This document shows positions 6,600-18,555 of a DNA stretch of 64,000 nt, piece by piece. The notes beneath the pieces were generated by a model. The model ran no database searches, had not been told where the DNA came from, and saw only the letters and a list, made by a program, of their open reading frames with translations. The translations under genes and the position numbers were made by a program. Location: assembly GCF_041431415.1 (NCBI RefSeq), contig NZ_CP107845.1:1736001-1800000 (forward strand). The letters are read 5' to 3'. Positions within the stretch are counted from its first letter, which is position 1. Each line of letters opens with the position of its first letter. This DNA comes from Streptomyces sp. NBC_00513 (GTDB taxonomy: Bacteria > Actinomycetota > Actinomycetes > Streptomycetales > Streptomycetaceae).

Positions 6600-8735
6600 T
6601 CAGCCGATGTCCGGCGGGTCGATCCTGACCCGGACCGAATCCGCCGCCGACACGCCCCGGGCCATCCGACCGGCTTGCGCCGACTTGAGCGCCGCCGCCA
6701 GGGCCGCGCCGTTGCCGGGCCTGACCCGAACCAGCGCCTGCTCGCCCGAGGAGGCCTCCCCGCGCCGCGCCGGAAGTGGCACCGGGCCCAGGATCTCGGC
6801 GTCCGACGGCAGGTCCGCGGCGGCCAGGAAGCCTTCGATCGCCTCCTTGCGGCCGATGACGGACGCCATGCGCGACACCGGCGGGAAGCGCAGCTCGGCG
6901 CGCTCCGCCAGCTCGCGCAGCGCGTGTCCCACGGGGTCCCACCTGACCAACGCCTGTACGGGGCGCAGCGTGGGCTCGGCCACGATCACGACCTGGCCGC
7001 TGCCGCGCACCAGGGACGACGCGGCGATCCACCGTCGCAGCGCCTCCTCGCTCGCCCGCAGGTCGGGGAAACCGAGCATCGCCCAGCCGTCCAGGAGCAG
7101 CGCGGCCGCGTAGCCCTCGCCCTCCGCCACCGGCTCCGCACCCGGCGTGGAGACCACCAGGGCCGGGGCGTCGGGCACCCGGTCCAGCACGTGGTCGCGC
7201 CCCGAGGTGCGCACGGACACGGCGGGGAAGGCACGCCCCAGTTCCTCGGCGGTACGGCGCGCCCCGACCACCTGGGCCCGCAGGCGGAAGGACCCGCACT
7301 CCTCGCAGTGCCAGGCGCTCTCCTGCCGGCCGCACCATCCGCAGTGCAGTTCCCGCGCGTCGGGCGCCTCCAACGGGCCCGCGCAGGCCCCGCACCGCGC
7401 GGGGGTCCGGCACCGCTCGCAGGCCAGCCGGGGCACGTACCCGCGCCGGGGCACCTGGACGAGCACGGGCCCGGTCTTCAGGCCCTCCCGTACGGTCTCC
7501 CAGGCCAGGCTGGGCAGTCGGGCCGCGCGGGCCGCCTCGTCCCGCGCGAGGAGTTCGTCGCCGACGGTCCGGATGCGGGGCGCGTGCGCGCGTACCGTCG
7601 TCCGGTCGGCCACCAGGGGCCGGGCCCAGCCGGACTCGACGAGTTGGGCGGCCTCGACCGTGCAGCTCGTACCGCCCAGGAGGAAGGCGCAGCCCTCCGT
7701 CAGCGAGCGCAGTTGCAGTACCTCCCGCACGTGCGGGAAGGGGGCGTTGTCGTCGCTGTGGCTGGAGTCCCCGTCGTCCCAGACGGCGACCAGCCCCAGG
7801 TCCCGGACGGGCGCGAACATGGCCGCGCGGGTCCCGATCACGGCCCGCACCGAACCCCGGTGCACCGAGAGCCACTGCGTGTAGCGCTTCTGGGGACCGG
7901 ATTCGGCGGTGAGCAGGGTGTGCAGCCCCTTGCCGACCAGGGCGGTCAGCGCCTCGTCCACCCGGGCGGCGGCGCGCCCGTCGGGAAGGACGGCCAGCGC
8001 GCCGCGGCCGGAGGCCAGGGTGGTCGCCATCGCGCGCGCCAGCTCGTCCGGCCAGTGCGGGCCGGGCAGCGCCGTCCACACGGTGCGGGGGCTCGCGCCG
8101 GACGCCAGCTCGCGCAGGAAGCCCGGTCCGGCCGGGTACCGCTCCCAGCCGCCCGGTTCGGGCACGCCGGGGGCGGGCCTCGGCTCCGGGGACGGGCGGC
8201 TCTCGGCCTGGCCGTGGCGCGGCGGGATCGCCAGTTGGAGGACGTCGGCGAGGCTGCCCGCGTAGCGCTGGGCCACGGCCCGGGCGAGCTTCTCCATCCG
8301 CGGGCTCAGCACCCGCTCGGGGGACACCACCTGCGCCAGTGCGGCCAGCGGCCCGGTGTAGTCCGTCTCCGCGATCCGCTCGATCACGAAGCCGTCGATC
8401 AGGCCGCCGCCCTCGCGGCGTCCGTCGCGTACGCGGCCCTCTCCGGCCCCGAAGCGTACCCGGACCCTGACGCCCGGTTGGGCGTCCTCGGCCAGGTGCT
8501 CGGGGACGGCGTAGTCCCACGTCTGGTCGAGGTGCAGGACACCCTTGTTGACGAGGATCCTGGCGATCGGCAGGTCCTTGGCCAGCGGCGCTCCCCGCCA
8601 GGTGCGGGGCTTGGCCTTCTCCTCGGCCGTCGCCTTGGCCTCGGCGACCATCCCCCGGATCAGCGCGAGCTGCTCCGGCGGACCACCGGGACTCCCGTCC
8701 TCGGGCCGCTCTTCGGAATCGCTCTCGCTGCTCAC
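6600..8735 (-). CDS. priA: Primosomal protein N' (PriA), actinobacterial helicase-degenerate type
   Basis: Encodes 711 residues from GTG 8735 (an in-frame TTG at 8765 is possible but abuts the metK terminator). The N-terminal 3'-DNA-binding domain spans about 50-145. Eight cysteines in four pairs (Cys439-Cys480, CERC, CGAC, CGWC, CEEC) form the two zinc-binding modules of PriA, and the C-terminal domain is recognisable. The Walker A loop (GxGKT) of PriA helicases is not present: the corresponding stretch near residue 220 reads TALPGPHWPDE, and the DEEH box is replaced by WDDGD near 320. Actinobacterial PriA proteins are known to have lost these motifs and are annotated as probable replication restart proteins. 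It likely loads DnaB at stalled forks without unwinding. Confidence 0.9.
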   Translation of the reverse strand: MSSESDSEERPEDGSPGGPPEQLALIRGMVAEAKATAEEKAKPRTWRGAPLAKDLPIARILVNKGVLHLDQTWDYAVPEHLAEDAQPGVRVRVRFGAGEGRVRDGRREGGGLIDGFVIERIAETDYTGPLAALAQVVSPERVLSPRMEKLARAVAQRYAGSLADVLQLAIPPRHGQAESRPSPEPRPAPGVPEPGGWERYPAGPGFLRELASGASPRTVWTALPGPHWPDELARAMATTLASGRGALAVLPDGRAAARVDEALTALVGKGLHTLLTAESGPQKRYTQWLSVHRGSVRAVIGTRAAMFAPVRDLGLVAVWDDGDSSHSDDNAPFPHVREVLQLRSLTEGCAFLLGGTSCTVEAAQLVESGWARPLVADRTTVRAHAPRIRTVGDELLARDEAARAARLPSLAWETVREGLKTGPVLVQVPRRGYVPRLACERCRTPARCGACAGPLEAPDARELHCGWCGRQESAWHCEECGSFRLRAQVVGARRTAEELGRAFPAVSVRTSGRDHVLDRVPDAPALVVSTPGAEPVAEGEGYAAALLLDGWAMLGFPDLRASEEALRRWIAASSLVRGSGQVVIVAEPTLRPVQALVRWDPVGHALRELAERAELRFPPVSRMASVIGRKEAIEGFLAAADLPSDAEILGPVPLPARRGEASSGEQALVRVRPGNGAALAAALKSAQAGRMARGVSAADSVRVRIDPPDIG

Positions 8736-8767
8736 ACCCGAATTCTTACCAAATGCCGGTGACAACG

Positions 8768-8805
8768 ACGTACGGCCCCGGACCGCGCGGTCCGGGGCCG
8801 TACGT
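8768..8805 (-). terminator. metK terminator (38-bp perfect palindrome)
   Basis: A perfect 38-bp palindrome with half-site ACGTACGGCCCCGGACCG lies between the metK stop (8834) and the priA start (8735). No U-tract follows. It would limit readthrough from metK into priA. Confidence 0.85.
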
Positions 8806-8833
8806 GCGGGCGTGTCCGCGCCCGGGGTCCTGA

Positions 8834-10042
8834 CTACAGACCGGCGGCGGTGCGCAGGGCGTCGACGCGGTCGGTGCGCTCCCAGGTGAAGTCCGGCAGC
8901 TCACGGCCGAAGTGGCCGTATGCGGCGGTCTGCGCGTAGATCGGGCGCAGCAGGTCCAGGTCGCGGATGATGGCGGCCGGGCGGAGGTCGAAGACCTGGC
9001 CGATCGCCTCCTCGATCTTCTGGACGTCGACCTTGGCGGTGCCGAAGGTCTCCACGAAGAGACCGACCGGCTCGGCCTTGCCGATGGCGTACGCGACCTG
9101 CACCTCGCAGCGCGAGGCCAGCCCGGCGGCGACGACGTTCTTGGCGACCCAGCGCATGGCGTAGGCGGCCGAGCGGTCGACCTTGGACGGGTCCTTGCCG
9201 GAGAAGGCGCCGCCACCGTGACGGGCCATGCCGCCGTAGGTGTCGATGATGATCTTGCGGCCGGTGAGGCCGGCGTCGCCCATGGGGCCGCCGATCTCGA
9301 AGCGACCGGTCGGGTTCACCAGGAGGCGGTAGCCCTCGGTGTCGAGCTTGATGCCGTCCTCGATGAGCTGGGCCAGCACGTGCTCGACGACGAACTCGCG
9401 GATGTCCGGGGCGAGCAGCGAGTCCAGGTCGATGTCGGCGGCGTGCTGCGAGGACACGACGACCGTGTCCAGGCGCACGGCCTTGTCGCCGTCGTACTCG
9501 ATGGTGACCTGGGTCTTGCCGTCGGGGCGCAGGTACGGGATGGTGCCGTTCTTGCGGACCTCGGACAGTCGGCGCGAGAGCTTGTGCGCGATGTGGATCG
9601 GGAGCGGCATCAGCTCGGGCGTCTCGTCGCAGGCGTACCCGAACATCAGGCCCTGGTCGCCGGCGCCCTGCTTGTCCAGCTCGTCCTCGTCGCCCTCGAC
9701 CCGCTTCTCGTACGCGGTGTCGACGCCCTGCGCGATGTCGGGGGACTGCGCGCCGATGGACACCGACACGCCACAGGAGGCGCCGTCGAAGCCCTTCTTC
9801 GAGGAGTCGTAGCCGATTTCGAGGATCTTGTCGCGGACGAGCTGCGCGATCGGGGCGTAGGCCTTCGTCGTCACCTCTCCCGCGATGTGCACGAGACCGG
9901 TGGTGATGAGGGTTTCCACGGCCACGCGCGAAGTCGGGTCCTCGGCGAGAAGCGCGTCGAGGATCGTGTCGCTGATCTGGTCAGCGATCTTGTCGGGGTG
10001 GCCCTCGGTCACGGACTCCGAGGTGAACAGGCGACGGGACAC
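8834..10042 (-). CDS. metK: S-adenosylmethionine synthetase
   Basis: Encodes 402 residues from GTG 10042, preceded by GGGAG at 5 nt. It makes SAM from methionine and ATP. Canonical motifs are all visible: the ATP-binding GHPDK near residue 14, the flexible loop containing [22 protein letters not shown], and the P-loop-like GGGAFSGKD near residue 255. Length and domain order match bacterial MetK. It is preceded by coaBC with a 194-bp gap and followed by a strong terminator, so it is probably a single-gene unit. In Streptomyces, SAM level influences antibiotic production and differentiation. Confidence 0.98.
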   Translation of the reverse strand: MSRRLFTSESVTEGHPDKIADQISDTILDALLAEDPTSRVAVETLITTGLVHIAGEVTTKAYAPIAQLVRDKILEIGYDSSKKGFDGASCGVSVSIGAQSPDIAQGVDTAYEKRVEGDEDELDKQGAGDQGLMFGYACDETPELMPLPIHIAHKLSRRLSEVRKNGTIPYLRPDGKTQVTIEYDGDKAVRLDTVVVSSQHAADIDLDSLLAPDIREFVVEHVLAQLIEDGIKLDTEGYRLLVNPTGRFEIGGPMGDAGLTGRKIIIDTYGGMARHGGGAFSGKDPSKVDRSAAYAMRWVAKNVVAAGLASRCEVQVAYAIGKAEPVGLFVETFGTAKVDVQKIEEAIGQVFDLRPAAIIRDLDLLRPIYAQTAAYGHFGRELPDFTWERTDRVDALRTAAGL

Positions 10043-10236
10043 AACGCTCCCTGGGGTTGCAGCGGCTGCTGGCTGATCATTTGGCGGAACCACATCGGGG
10101 GCTGCGCCCGATCACGTTCCGAGTGCAGTTTATCGGTCGCCGCCGTCTGTCGGACCACCCGTCTCGCCTTGTGGGAGCCGTGTGACCTGCGGCACTCCAT
10201 TCTGACCCAGGAGCATGTCTGCGGGAAGCGTCCCAT

Positions 10237-11466
10237 TCAGGCGCGTCGTGGCGCGAATCGGTGCGCGACGTGATCCCAGATCACGTCGGCCAGTACGTCC
10301 TTCGGACCATACGGCACCGCCGTCTCAGCCCCATCGGAAGCGAGGACGACCGCCTCGTTCTCCTCCGAACCGAAGGTCTTGCTCTCGCCCACTTCATTGA
10401 CGACGAGAAGGTCGCATCCCTTGCGGCGGAGTTTCGCACGTCCGTTCGCGAGCACGTCGTCCGTTTCGGCGGCGAATCCCACCACGACCTGCCCCTCCCG
10501 GGCCCGGTCGGCGGAGACCTCCGCGAGGACGTCGGGGTTGCGCACGAGGGCCACCGGTTCGGGCTCCTGCCCGTCCTTCTTCTTGATCTTTCCGTCCGCG
10601 TAGCGGGCGGGCCGGAAGTCGGCGACGGCGGCGGCCATCACCACCGCGTCGGCCTCGGCGGCGGCCTTGAGGACCGCCTCCCGCAGCTGGAGGGCCGTGC
10701 CCACCCGTACGACGTCCACCCCGGCCGGGTCGGGCAGCGCGGTGTTGGCCGCGACCAGCGTGACGCGGGCGCCGCGGGCGACGGCGGTGCGGGCGAGCGC
10801 GTAGCCCTGCTTGCCGGAGGAACGGTTGCCGAGGAACCGGACGGGGTCGAGCGGCTCCCGCGTGCCGCCGGCGCTGATCACCACGTGCCGGCCGGCGAGG
10901 TCGGGTCCGGCGGCGCCGTCCGCGCGGCCGGCGCCCCGCAGGACGTTGCGGCAGACCTCGTAGATCTCCTCGGGGTCGGGCAGTCGCCCCTTGCCGGTGT
11001 CCTTGCCGGTGAGCCGGCCGACGGCGGGCTCGATGACGACGGCGCCCCGACGGCGCAGCGTGGCCACGTTCTCCTGGGTGGCGGGGTGCTCCCACATCTC
11101 GGTGTGCATCGCGGGTGCGAAGACGACCGGACAGCGCGCGGTGAGCAGGGTGTTCGTCAGGAGGTCGTCCGCGAGCCCGTGGGCGGCCTTGGCGAGCATG
11201 TCGGCGGTGGCGGGCGCGACGACCACCAGGTCGGCCGACTGGCCGATGCGCACGTGCGGCACCTCGTGCACGGTCTCCCAGACCTGCTGGGAGGCCGGGT
11301 TGCCGGAGAGCGCGGCCCAGGTGGCCTCGCCGACGAAGTTGAGGGAGGCCGCGGTGGGCACCACCCGTACGTCGTGCCCGGACTCGGTCAGCCGACGCAG
11401 CAGCTCACAGGCCTTGTAGGCGGCGATTCCGCCACTGACCCCCAGCACGACCCTCGGCTTGCCCAC
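10237..11466 (-). CDS. coaBC: Bifunctional phosphopantothenoylcysteine decarboxylase / phosphopantothenate-cysteine ligase
   Basis: Encodes 409 residues from GTG 11466 (GGGGAG 6 nt upstream; a neighbouring GTG at 11469 is closer). Residues 1-185 are the CoaC flavoprotein: GGIAAYK, VPHVRIG with the active-site His, and PAMHTEMW. Residues 190-409 are CoaB: SAGGTREPLDPVRFLGNRSS, KIKKKDG with the catalytic Lys, and RNPDVLAEV for CTP. Together they perform two successive steps from phosphopantothenate to phosphopantetheine in CoA synthesis. The substrate-flap segment reads GRLTGKDTGKGRLP and does not contain the ACG cysteine of the E. coli enzyme (Cys158). It lies downstream of rpoZ, separated by a terminator-like hairpin. 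Confidence 0.96.
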   Translation of the reverse strand: MGKPRVVLGVSGGIAAYKACELLRRLTESGHDVRVVPTAASLNFVGEATWAALSGNPASQQVWETVHEVPHVRIGQSADLVVVAPATADMLAKAAHGLADDLLTNTLLTARCPVVFAPAMHTEMWEHPATQENVATLRRRGAVVIEPAVGRLTGKDTGKGRLPDPEEIYEVCRNVLRGAGRADGAAGPDLAGRHVVISAGGTREPLDPVRFLGNRSSGKQGYALARTAVARGARVTLVAANTALPDPAGVDVVRVGTALQLREAVLKAAAEADAVVMAAAVADFRPARYADGKIKKKDGQEPEPVALVRNPDVLAEVSADRAREGQVVVGFAAETDDVLANGRAKLRRKGCDLLVVNEVGESKTFGSEENEAVVLASDGAETAVPYGPKDVLADVIWDHVAHRFAPRRA

Positions 11467-11510
11467 CACACACTCCCCTTCGCGGAACATCACTGACACC
11501 CATGACACAC

Positions 11511-11543
11511 CACAGGCCCGACAGATGTTCTGCCGGGCCTGTG
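11511..11543 (-). terminator. Terminator-like hairpin between rpoZ and coaBC
   Basis: The arms CACAGGCCCG (11511-11520) and CGGGCCTGTG (11534-11543) pair perfectly and continue inward with one mismatch to a 3-nt loop. It lies just past the rpoZ stop at 11564. Confidence 0.75.
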
Positions 11544-11563
11544 ATGAAACGAATTCTCGGTGC

Positions 11564-11836
11564 TTACTGAGCCGGGGCCTCGATGGCCTCGGAGGTCAGC
11601 AGACCCGCGTTGATCTCGCGCAGCGCGATCGAAAGCGGCTTCTCGTGGACGTGGGTGTCCACCAGCGGGCCGACGTACTCAAGCAGGCCCTCGCCGAGCT
11701 GCGAGTAGTACGCGTTGATCTGACGGGCACGCTTGGCCGCGTAGATCACGAGGCTGTACTTCGAGTCGGTGGCCTCGAGCAGCTCGTCGATCGGCGGGTT
11801 GATGATGCCCTCGGGCGCAGTCATGGAAGAGGACAC
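11564..11836 (-). CDS. rpoZ: RNA polymerase omega subunit
   Basis: A 90-residue protein with the omega family core: [20 protein letters not shown] then AAKRARQIN and [15 protein letters not shown], and the C-terminal [10 protein letters not shown]. Omega binds the beta' subunit and assists RNA polymerase assembly. In Streptomyces its loss impairs differentiation. It sits directly downstream of gmk, the arrangement mihF-gmk-rpoZ-coaBC-metK being conserved in actinobacteria. Confidence 0.98.
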   Translation of the reverse strand: MSSSMTAPEGIINPPIDELLEATDSKYSLVIYAAKRARQINAYYSQLGEGLLEYVGPLVDTHVHEKPLSIALREINAGLLTSEAIEAPAQ

Positions 11837-11897
11837 GCTCTACCTTCCGAAGATGGGTGAAGATTCAAACATCGATCGAAAGAACATCGATCAACGA

Positions 11898-12461
11898 TCA
11901 GACAACTTCCATCAAGGCTAGCAGCTCGCGCGCCACGTCCTCGACGGAGGTGTTGACGAGGGTGGTGTCGAACTCCGATTCGGCAGCGAGTTCGACGCGG
12001 GCCGCGCCGAGTCGACGCTCGATGACCTCGGCCGACTCGGTCCCGCGACCGGTGAGCCGGCGGACCAGCTCCTCCCAGCTCGGCGGGGCGAGAAAGACCA
12101 GCTGGGCTTCGGGCATGGACTCGCGGACGAGTCGGGCGCCCTGGAGGTCGATCTCCAGCAGGACCGGCTCGCCGTTCTCCAGGCGTTCCAGTACCGCGCC
12201 GCGCGGTGTGCCGTAGCGGTTGCCCGCGAACTCGGCCCACTCCAGCAGCTCGCCATTGGCGATCAGCTTGTCGAACTCGTCGTCGTTGACGAAGAAGTAG
12301 TGGACTCCGTGTCGCTCACCGGGCCGCGGCTTGCGGGTGGTGGCCGACACCGAGAGCCATACCTCGGGGTGAACCTTGCGCATATGCGCGACGACCGTGC
12401 TCTTGCCGACCCCCGAGGGGCCGGAGAGCACGGTCAGCCGCGGACGAACCTCTGCTGCCAT
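11898..12461 (-). CDS. gmk: Guanylate kinase
   Basis: Encodes 187 residues from the ATG at 12461 ([20 protein letters not shown]). It phosphorylates GMP to GDP. The P-loop GPSGVGKST is at residues 14-22; the GMP-binding region shows [17 protein letters not shown] and RYGTPRGAV; and IDLQGARLV plus RRLTGRGTE complete the family pattern. The start is chosen by family alignment, since the frame is open further upstream into the mihF end. It is 61 bp from mihF and 61 bp from rpoZ. Confidence 0.97.
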   Translation of the reverse strand: MAAEVRPRLTVLSGPSGVGKSTVVAHMRKVHPEVWLSVSATTRKPRPGERHGVHYFFVNDDEFDKLIANGELLEWAEFAGNRYGTPRGAVLERLENGEPVLLEIDLQGARLVRESMPEAQLVFLAPPSWEELVRRLTGRGTESAEVIERRLGAARVELAAESEFDTTLVNTSVEDVARELLALMEVV

Positions 12462-12522
12462 AGAGCGATTATCCAGCTTCTCGGGACTGCCTGAGAACGC
12501 CGGGAGAACTTCGTGCGAAGCC

Positions 12523-12846
12523 TCAGGCGGGCTTGCCGCCGAACTCACGCTCCAGAGAGGCGATCTGGTTGGAGCCGAGACCTCGAACACGTCGAGACTC
12601 GGAGATGCCGAGGCGCTCCATGATCTGCTTGGCGCGGACCTTGCCCACGCCGGGGAGGGACTCCAGAAGAGCGGAGACCTTCATCTTGCCGATGACGTCG
12701 TTCTCCTGGCCCAGCTTGATGACGTCATGGAGGGAGGCGCCGGAATGCTTGAGTCGATTCTTCACCTCGGCCCGCTCCCGGCGAGCCGCGGCGGCCTTTT
12801 CGAGCGCTGCTGCGCGCTGTTCAGGGGTAAGGGGCGGAAGAGCCAC
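12523..12846 (-). CDS. mihF: Actinobacterial integration host factor sIHF (MihF)
   Basis: Encodes 107 residues from GTG 12846, preceded by GAGGTGA at about 7 nt. The sequence is nearly identical, as I remember it, to S. coelicolor sIHF (SCO1480). An N-terminal long helix (5-34) is rich in Ala, Arg and Lys; the helix-two-turn-helix DNA-binding unit spans about 55-82 ([18 protein letters not shown]); and [13 protein letters not shown] closes the fold. sIHF is a nucleoid-associated protein that influences DNA topology, sporulation and antibiotic production. The gene has its own promoter at 12968-12996 and a leader of about 115 nt. Confidence 0.96.
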   Translation of the reverse strand: MALPPLTPEQRAAALEKAAAARRERAEVKNRLKHSGASLHDVIKLGQENDVIGKMKVSALLESLPGVGKVRAKQIMERLGISESRRVRGLGSNQIASLEREFGGKPA

Positions 12847-12967
12847 GCCTACGTCACCTCGGATGTCGAACTGTCGGATACGGACCGGCGGGATGCCGGA
12901 AGGCATCACACCAGGCGAGCCCCCGAACAGCGGTGGTGCTCGATCGCTGCTCGTTCACTCTGGTCGG

Positions 12968-12996
12968 AGACTAGCGGCCAAGGCCGCTCCCGTCAG
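12968..12996 (-). promoter_or_regulatory. mihF promoter, HrdB-type
   Basis: On the minus strand CTGACG (12991-12996) and TAGTCT (12968-12973) are separated by 17 nt and match the principal sigma consensus TTGACr-N17/18-TAgrrT closely. The 370-bp interval 12847-13216 contains this promoter, the mihF leader and the pyrF terminator, with no gene. Confidence 0.65.
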
Positions 12997-13165
12997 CGAG
13001 AACGGACGAAAAGTCCTGGTCAGCCTTCGCCGAACCGTACATCACGGACAAACTACCTCGGTTTTGTCCGGTGAAGGACGTTCGAATTTCGTCAAGCAGT
13101 GCGACGTGTCCCGCCCACGGCTCCCCGAACGGCCCCGTTCCGCGCCCCGAGGCCGCCCCGTGGGC

Positions 13166-13197
13166 GGGGTCGACGTGATCCGCGTCACGTCGGCCCC
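13166..13197 (-). terminator. Terminator of the pyr operon, after pyrF
   Basis: Inverted repeat with arms GGGGTCGACGTGA (13166-13178) and TCACGTCGGCCCC (13185-13197), one G-T pair and a 6-nt loop, beginning 20 nt past the pyrF stop. Confidence 0.75.
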
Positions 13198-13216
13198 GCA
13201 ACCGCCCCGCCGGGGT

Positions 13217-14062
13217 TCAGGCCGACGCCACCGCGGTCCGGACCTCGTCCGCGAAACGGGCCGCCGCGGCGCGCAGCGCACCCGCGTCGGGACCGTGCTT
13301 CAGCACGCCGCGCGACACGTTCGGCACGACGTTGCGCACGGCGGCCCCGAACACGCCCGGGAGGTCGGCCGCGGTCGCGCCCTGCGCGCCGATGCCCGGG
13401 GCCAGCAGCGGCCCGTTGATGTCCAGGTCGAAGGAGGACAGGTCCCCCAAGGTGGCGCCCACCACCGCGCCGAAGGAGCCCATGGGGGTGGCGCCCGCGT
13501 TCTCGGCCGCCAGGTGTCCCAGCATGGTGGCGCCGATCGTGCGACCGTCCTCGCGCACCGCGCGCTGGACCTCCGCGCCCTCCGGGTTCGAGGTCAGGGC
13601 CAGCACGAACAGGCCGGCGCCCGACGCGCGCGCCAGGTCCACCGCCGGGGCCAACGAGCCGTAGCCCAGGTACGGGGAGACCGTCAGCGCGTCGGAGAAC
13701 AGCGGCGAGGACGGCGACAGGAAGGTCTCCGCGTACGCGGCCATCGTCGAACCGATGTCCCCGCGCTTGGCGTCCATGACGACCAGGGTGCCCGCCGCCC
13801 GGGCGTCCGCGACGGTCCGCTCCAGCACCGCGATGCCGCGCGACCCGAACCGCTCGAAGAAGGCGGCCTGCGGCTTGAAGACCGCGACCTCCTGCGCCAG
13901 CGCCTCGACGACCGTGCGGGAGAACTTCTCCAGCCCCGCGATGTCGTCGTCCAGGCCCCAGGAGGCCAGCAGGGCGGCGTGCGGGTCGATGCCGACGCAC
14001 AGCGGGCCCCGGGAGTCCATCGCCGCGCGCAGGCGGGCACCGAAGGGGGTCACAGAGGTCAC
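13217..14062 (-). CDS. pyrF: Orotidine 5'-phosphate decarboxylase
   Basis: Encodes 281 residues from GTG 14062, which overlaps the pyrD stop (GTGA) and has GGAAGG 7 nt upstream; an internal GTG at 14053 is the alternative. It makes UMP from OMP, the last step of the pathway. The actinobacterial (type 2) OMP decarboxylase features are visible: CVGIDPHAALL near 20, VFKPQAAFFERFG near 62-74, the catalytic MDAKRGDIGSTM near 97, and VSPYLGYGSL. It is the last gene of the pyr operon and is followed by a terminator. Confidence 0.96.
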   Translation of the reverse strand: MTSVTPFGARLRAAMDSRGPLCVGIDPHAALLASWGLDDDIAGLEKFSRTVVEALAQEVAVFKPQAAFFERFGSRGIAVLERTVADARAAGTLVVMDAKRGDIGSTMAAYAETFLSPSSPLFSDALTVSPYLGYGSLAPAVDLARASGAGLFVLALTSNPEGAEVQRAVREDGRTIGATMLGHLAAENAGATPMGSFGAVVGATLGDLSSFDLDINGPLLAPGIGAQGATAADLPGVFGAAVRNVVPNVSRGVLKHGPDAGALRAAAARFADEVRTAVASA

Positions 14063-15168
14063 AGCGAGGCCTTCCGGGTCTCGGCGCCCACCGCGTCGGC
14101 GAGCGAGTCGTACGGGCTGTCCGCGAGGCGGGCGGCCAGGCCGCGGTGAATGGCGCGGGCGTAGAGCGGACCCTCGTAGACGAAGGCGCTGTAACCCTGG
14201 ATCAGCGTCGCGCCGGCCAGGATCCGCTGCCAGGCGTCCTCGGCGTTCTCGATGCCGCCGACGCCCACGAGGACCAGGCGGTCGCCCACGCGGGCGTACA
14301 GCCGCCTGAGGACCTCCAGAGAGCGTTCCTTGACGGGCGCGCCGGACAGGCCGCCGGTCTCCTTCACCAGGGCGGGGGCGGACTTCAGGCCCAGGCCCTC
14401 GCGCGCGATGGTCGTGTTGGTGGCGATGATGCCGTCGAGGCCGAGTTCCAGGGCCAGGTCGGCGACCGCGTCCACGTCCTCGTCGGCGAGGTCGGGGGCG
14501 ATCTTGACCAGCAGCGGGACCCGGCGGTCGGTGACGACCCGGTCCGCGGCCTCCCGTACGGCCGTCAGCAGCGGGCGCAGGGACTCGGTGGCCTGGAGGT
14601 TGCGCAGGCCCGGGGTGTTCGGCGAGGAGACGTTCACGACGAGGTAGTCGGCGTGGCGGGCGAGCCGCTCGGTGGAGGCGACGTAGTCCGCCGCGGCCTC
14701 CGCCTCCGGGACGACCTTCGTCTTGCCGATGTTCACGCCGACCACGGTCTTGAAGACGGGGTTGCGGGCGGCCAGCCGGGCGGCGACGGCCTGCGAGCCC
14801 TCGTTGTTGAAGCCCATGCGGTTGATCAGGGCGCGGTCGGGGACCAGCCGGAAGAGCCGCTTCCTGGGGTTGCCGGGCTGCGCCTGGGCGGTGACGGTGC
14901 CGATCTCGACGTGGTCGAAGCCGAGCATCGCCATGCCGTCGATGGCGACCGCGTTCTTGTCGAAGCCCGCCGCGAGACCGAAGGGGCCGTGCATGCGCAG
15001 GCCCAGGGCCTCGGTGCGCAGCTCCTTGTGGCGGGGCGCGAGCCGGCCGGCGACGAAGGTCCGCAGCACGGGGGTGCGGGCCGCGAGACGGATCCAGCGG
15101 AAGGCCAGGTGGTGCGCCTGCTCCGGGTCCATGCGCTTGAAGACGAGGTTGAAGAACAGTTTGTACAT
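14059..15168 (-). CDS. pyrD: Dihydroorotate dehydrogenase (quinone), class 2
   Basis: Encodes 369 residues from the ATG at 15168 (an in-frame ATG at 15195 abuts the hairpin and lacks a ribosome-binding site). The N-terminal amphipathic segment [20 protein letters not shown] marks the membrane-associated, quinone-using class 2. FMN and active-site motifs follow: [32 protein letters not shown] with the class 2 catalytic serine, TNTT and [13 protein letters not shown]. It oxidises dihydroorotate to orotate at the membrane. Its TGA overlaps the pyrF start by 4 nt. Confidence 0.96.
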   Translation of the reverse strand: MYKLFFNLVFKRMDPEQAHHLAFRWIRLAARTPVLRTFVAGRLAPRHKELRTEALGLRMHGPFGLAAGFDKNAVAIDGMAMLGFDHVEIGTVTAQAQPGNPRKRLFRLVPDRALINRMGFNNEGSQAVAARLAARNPVFKTVVGVNIGKTKVVPEAEAAADYVASTERLARHADYLVVNVSSPNTPGLRNLQATESLRPLLTAVREAADRVVTDRRVPLLVKIAPDLADEDVDAVADLALELGLDGIIATNTTIAREGLGLKSAPALVKETGGLSGAPVKERSLEVLRRLYARVGDRLVLVGVGGIENAEDAWQRILAGATLIQGYSAFVYEGPLYARAIHRGLAARLADSPYDSLADAVGAETRKASL

Positions 15169-15195
15169 CGTCCGAAATATCCCTTGTGCGCTCAT

Positions 15196-15236
15196 GAAAG
15201 GGGGGACACCGGTCGCTGTGCCGGTGCCCCCCTTTC
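15196..15236 (-). terminator. Hairpin between carB and pyrD
   Basis: Arms GAAAGGGGGG-A-CACCGG and CCGGTGCCCCCCTTTC pair over 16 bp with one bulged A. The hairpin begins 11 nt past the carB stop and ends just before pyrD. It may reduce transcription of pyrD-pyrF relative to the upstream genes. Confidence 0.7.
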
Positions 15237-15246
15237 GTACGGGCTG

Positions 15247-18547
<3,301 letters not shown>

Positions 18548-18555
<8 letters not shown>

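Noticed and set aside
10266..10288. Inverted repeat CGACGTGATC-CCA-GATCACGTCG inside the end of coaBC, resembling the pyrF terminator arms
   Set aside because: It lies in coding sequence and the resemblance to 13171-13192 is a short palindromic core likely by chance in GC-rich DNA.
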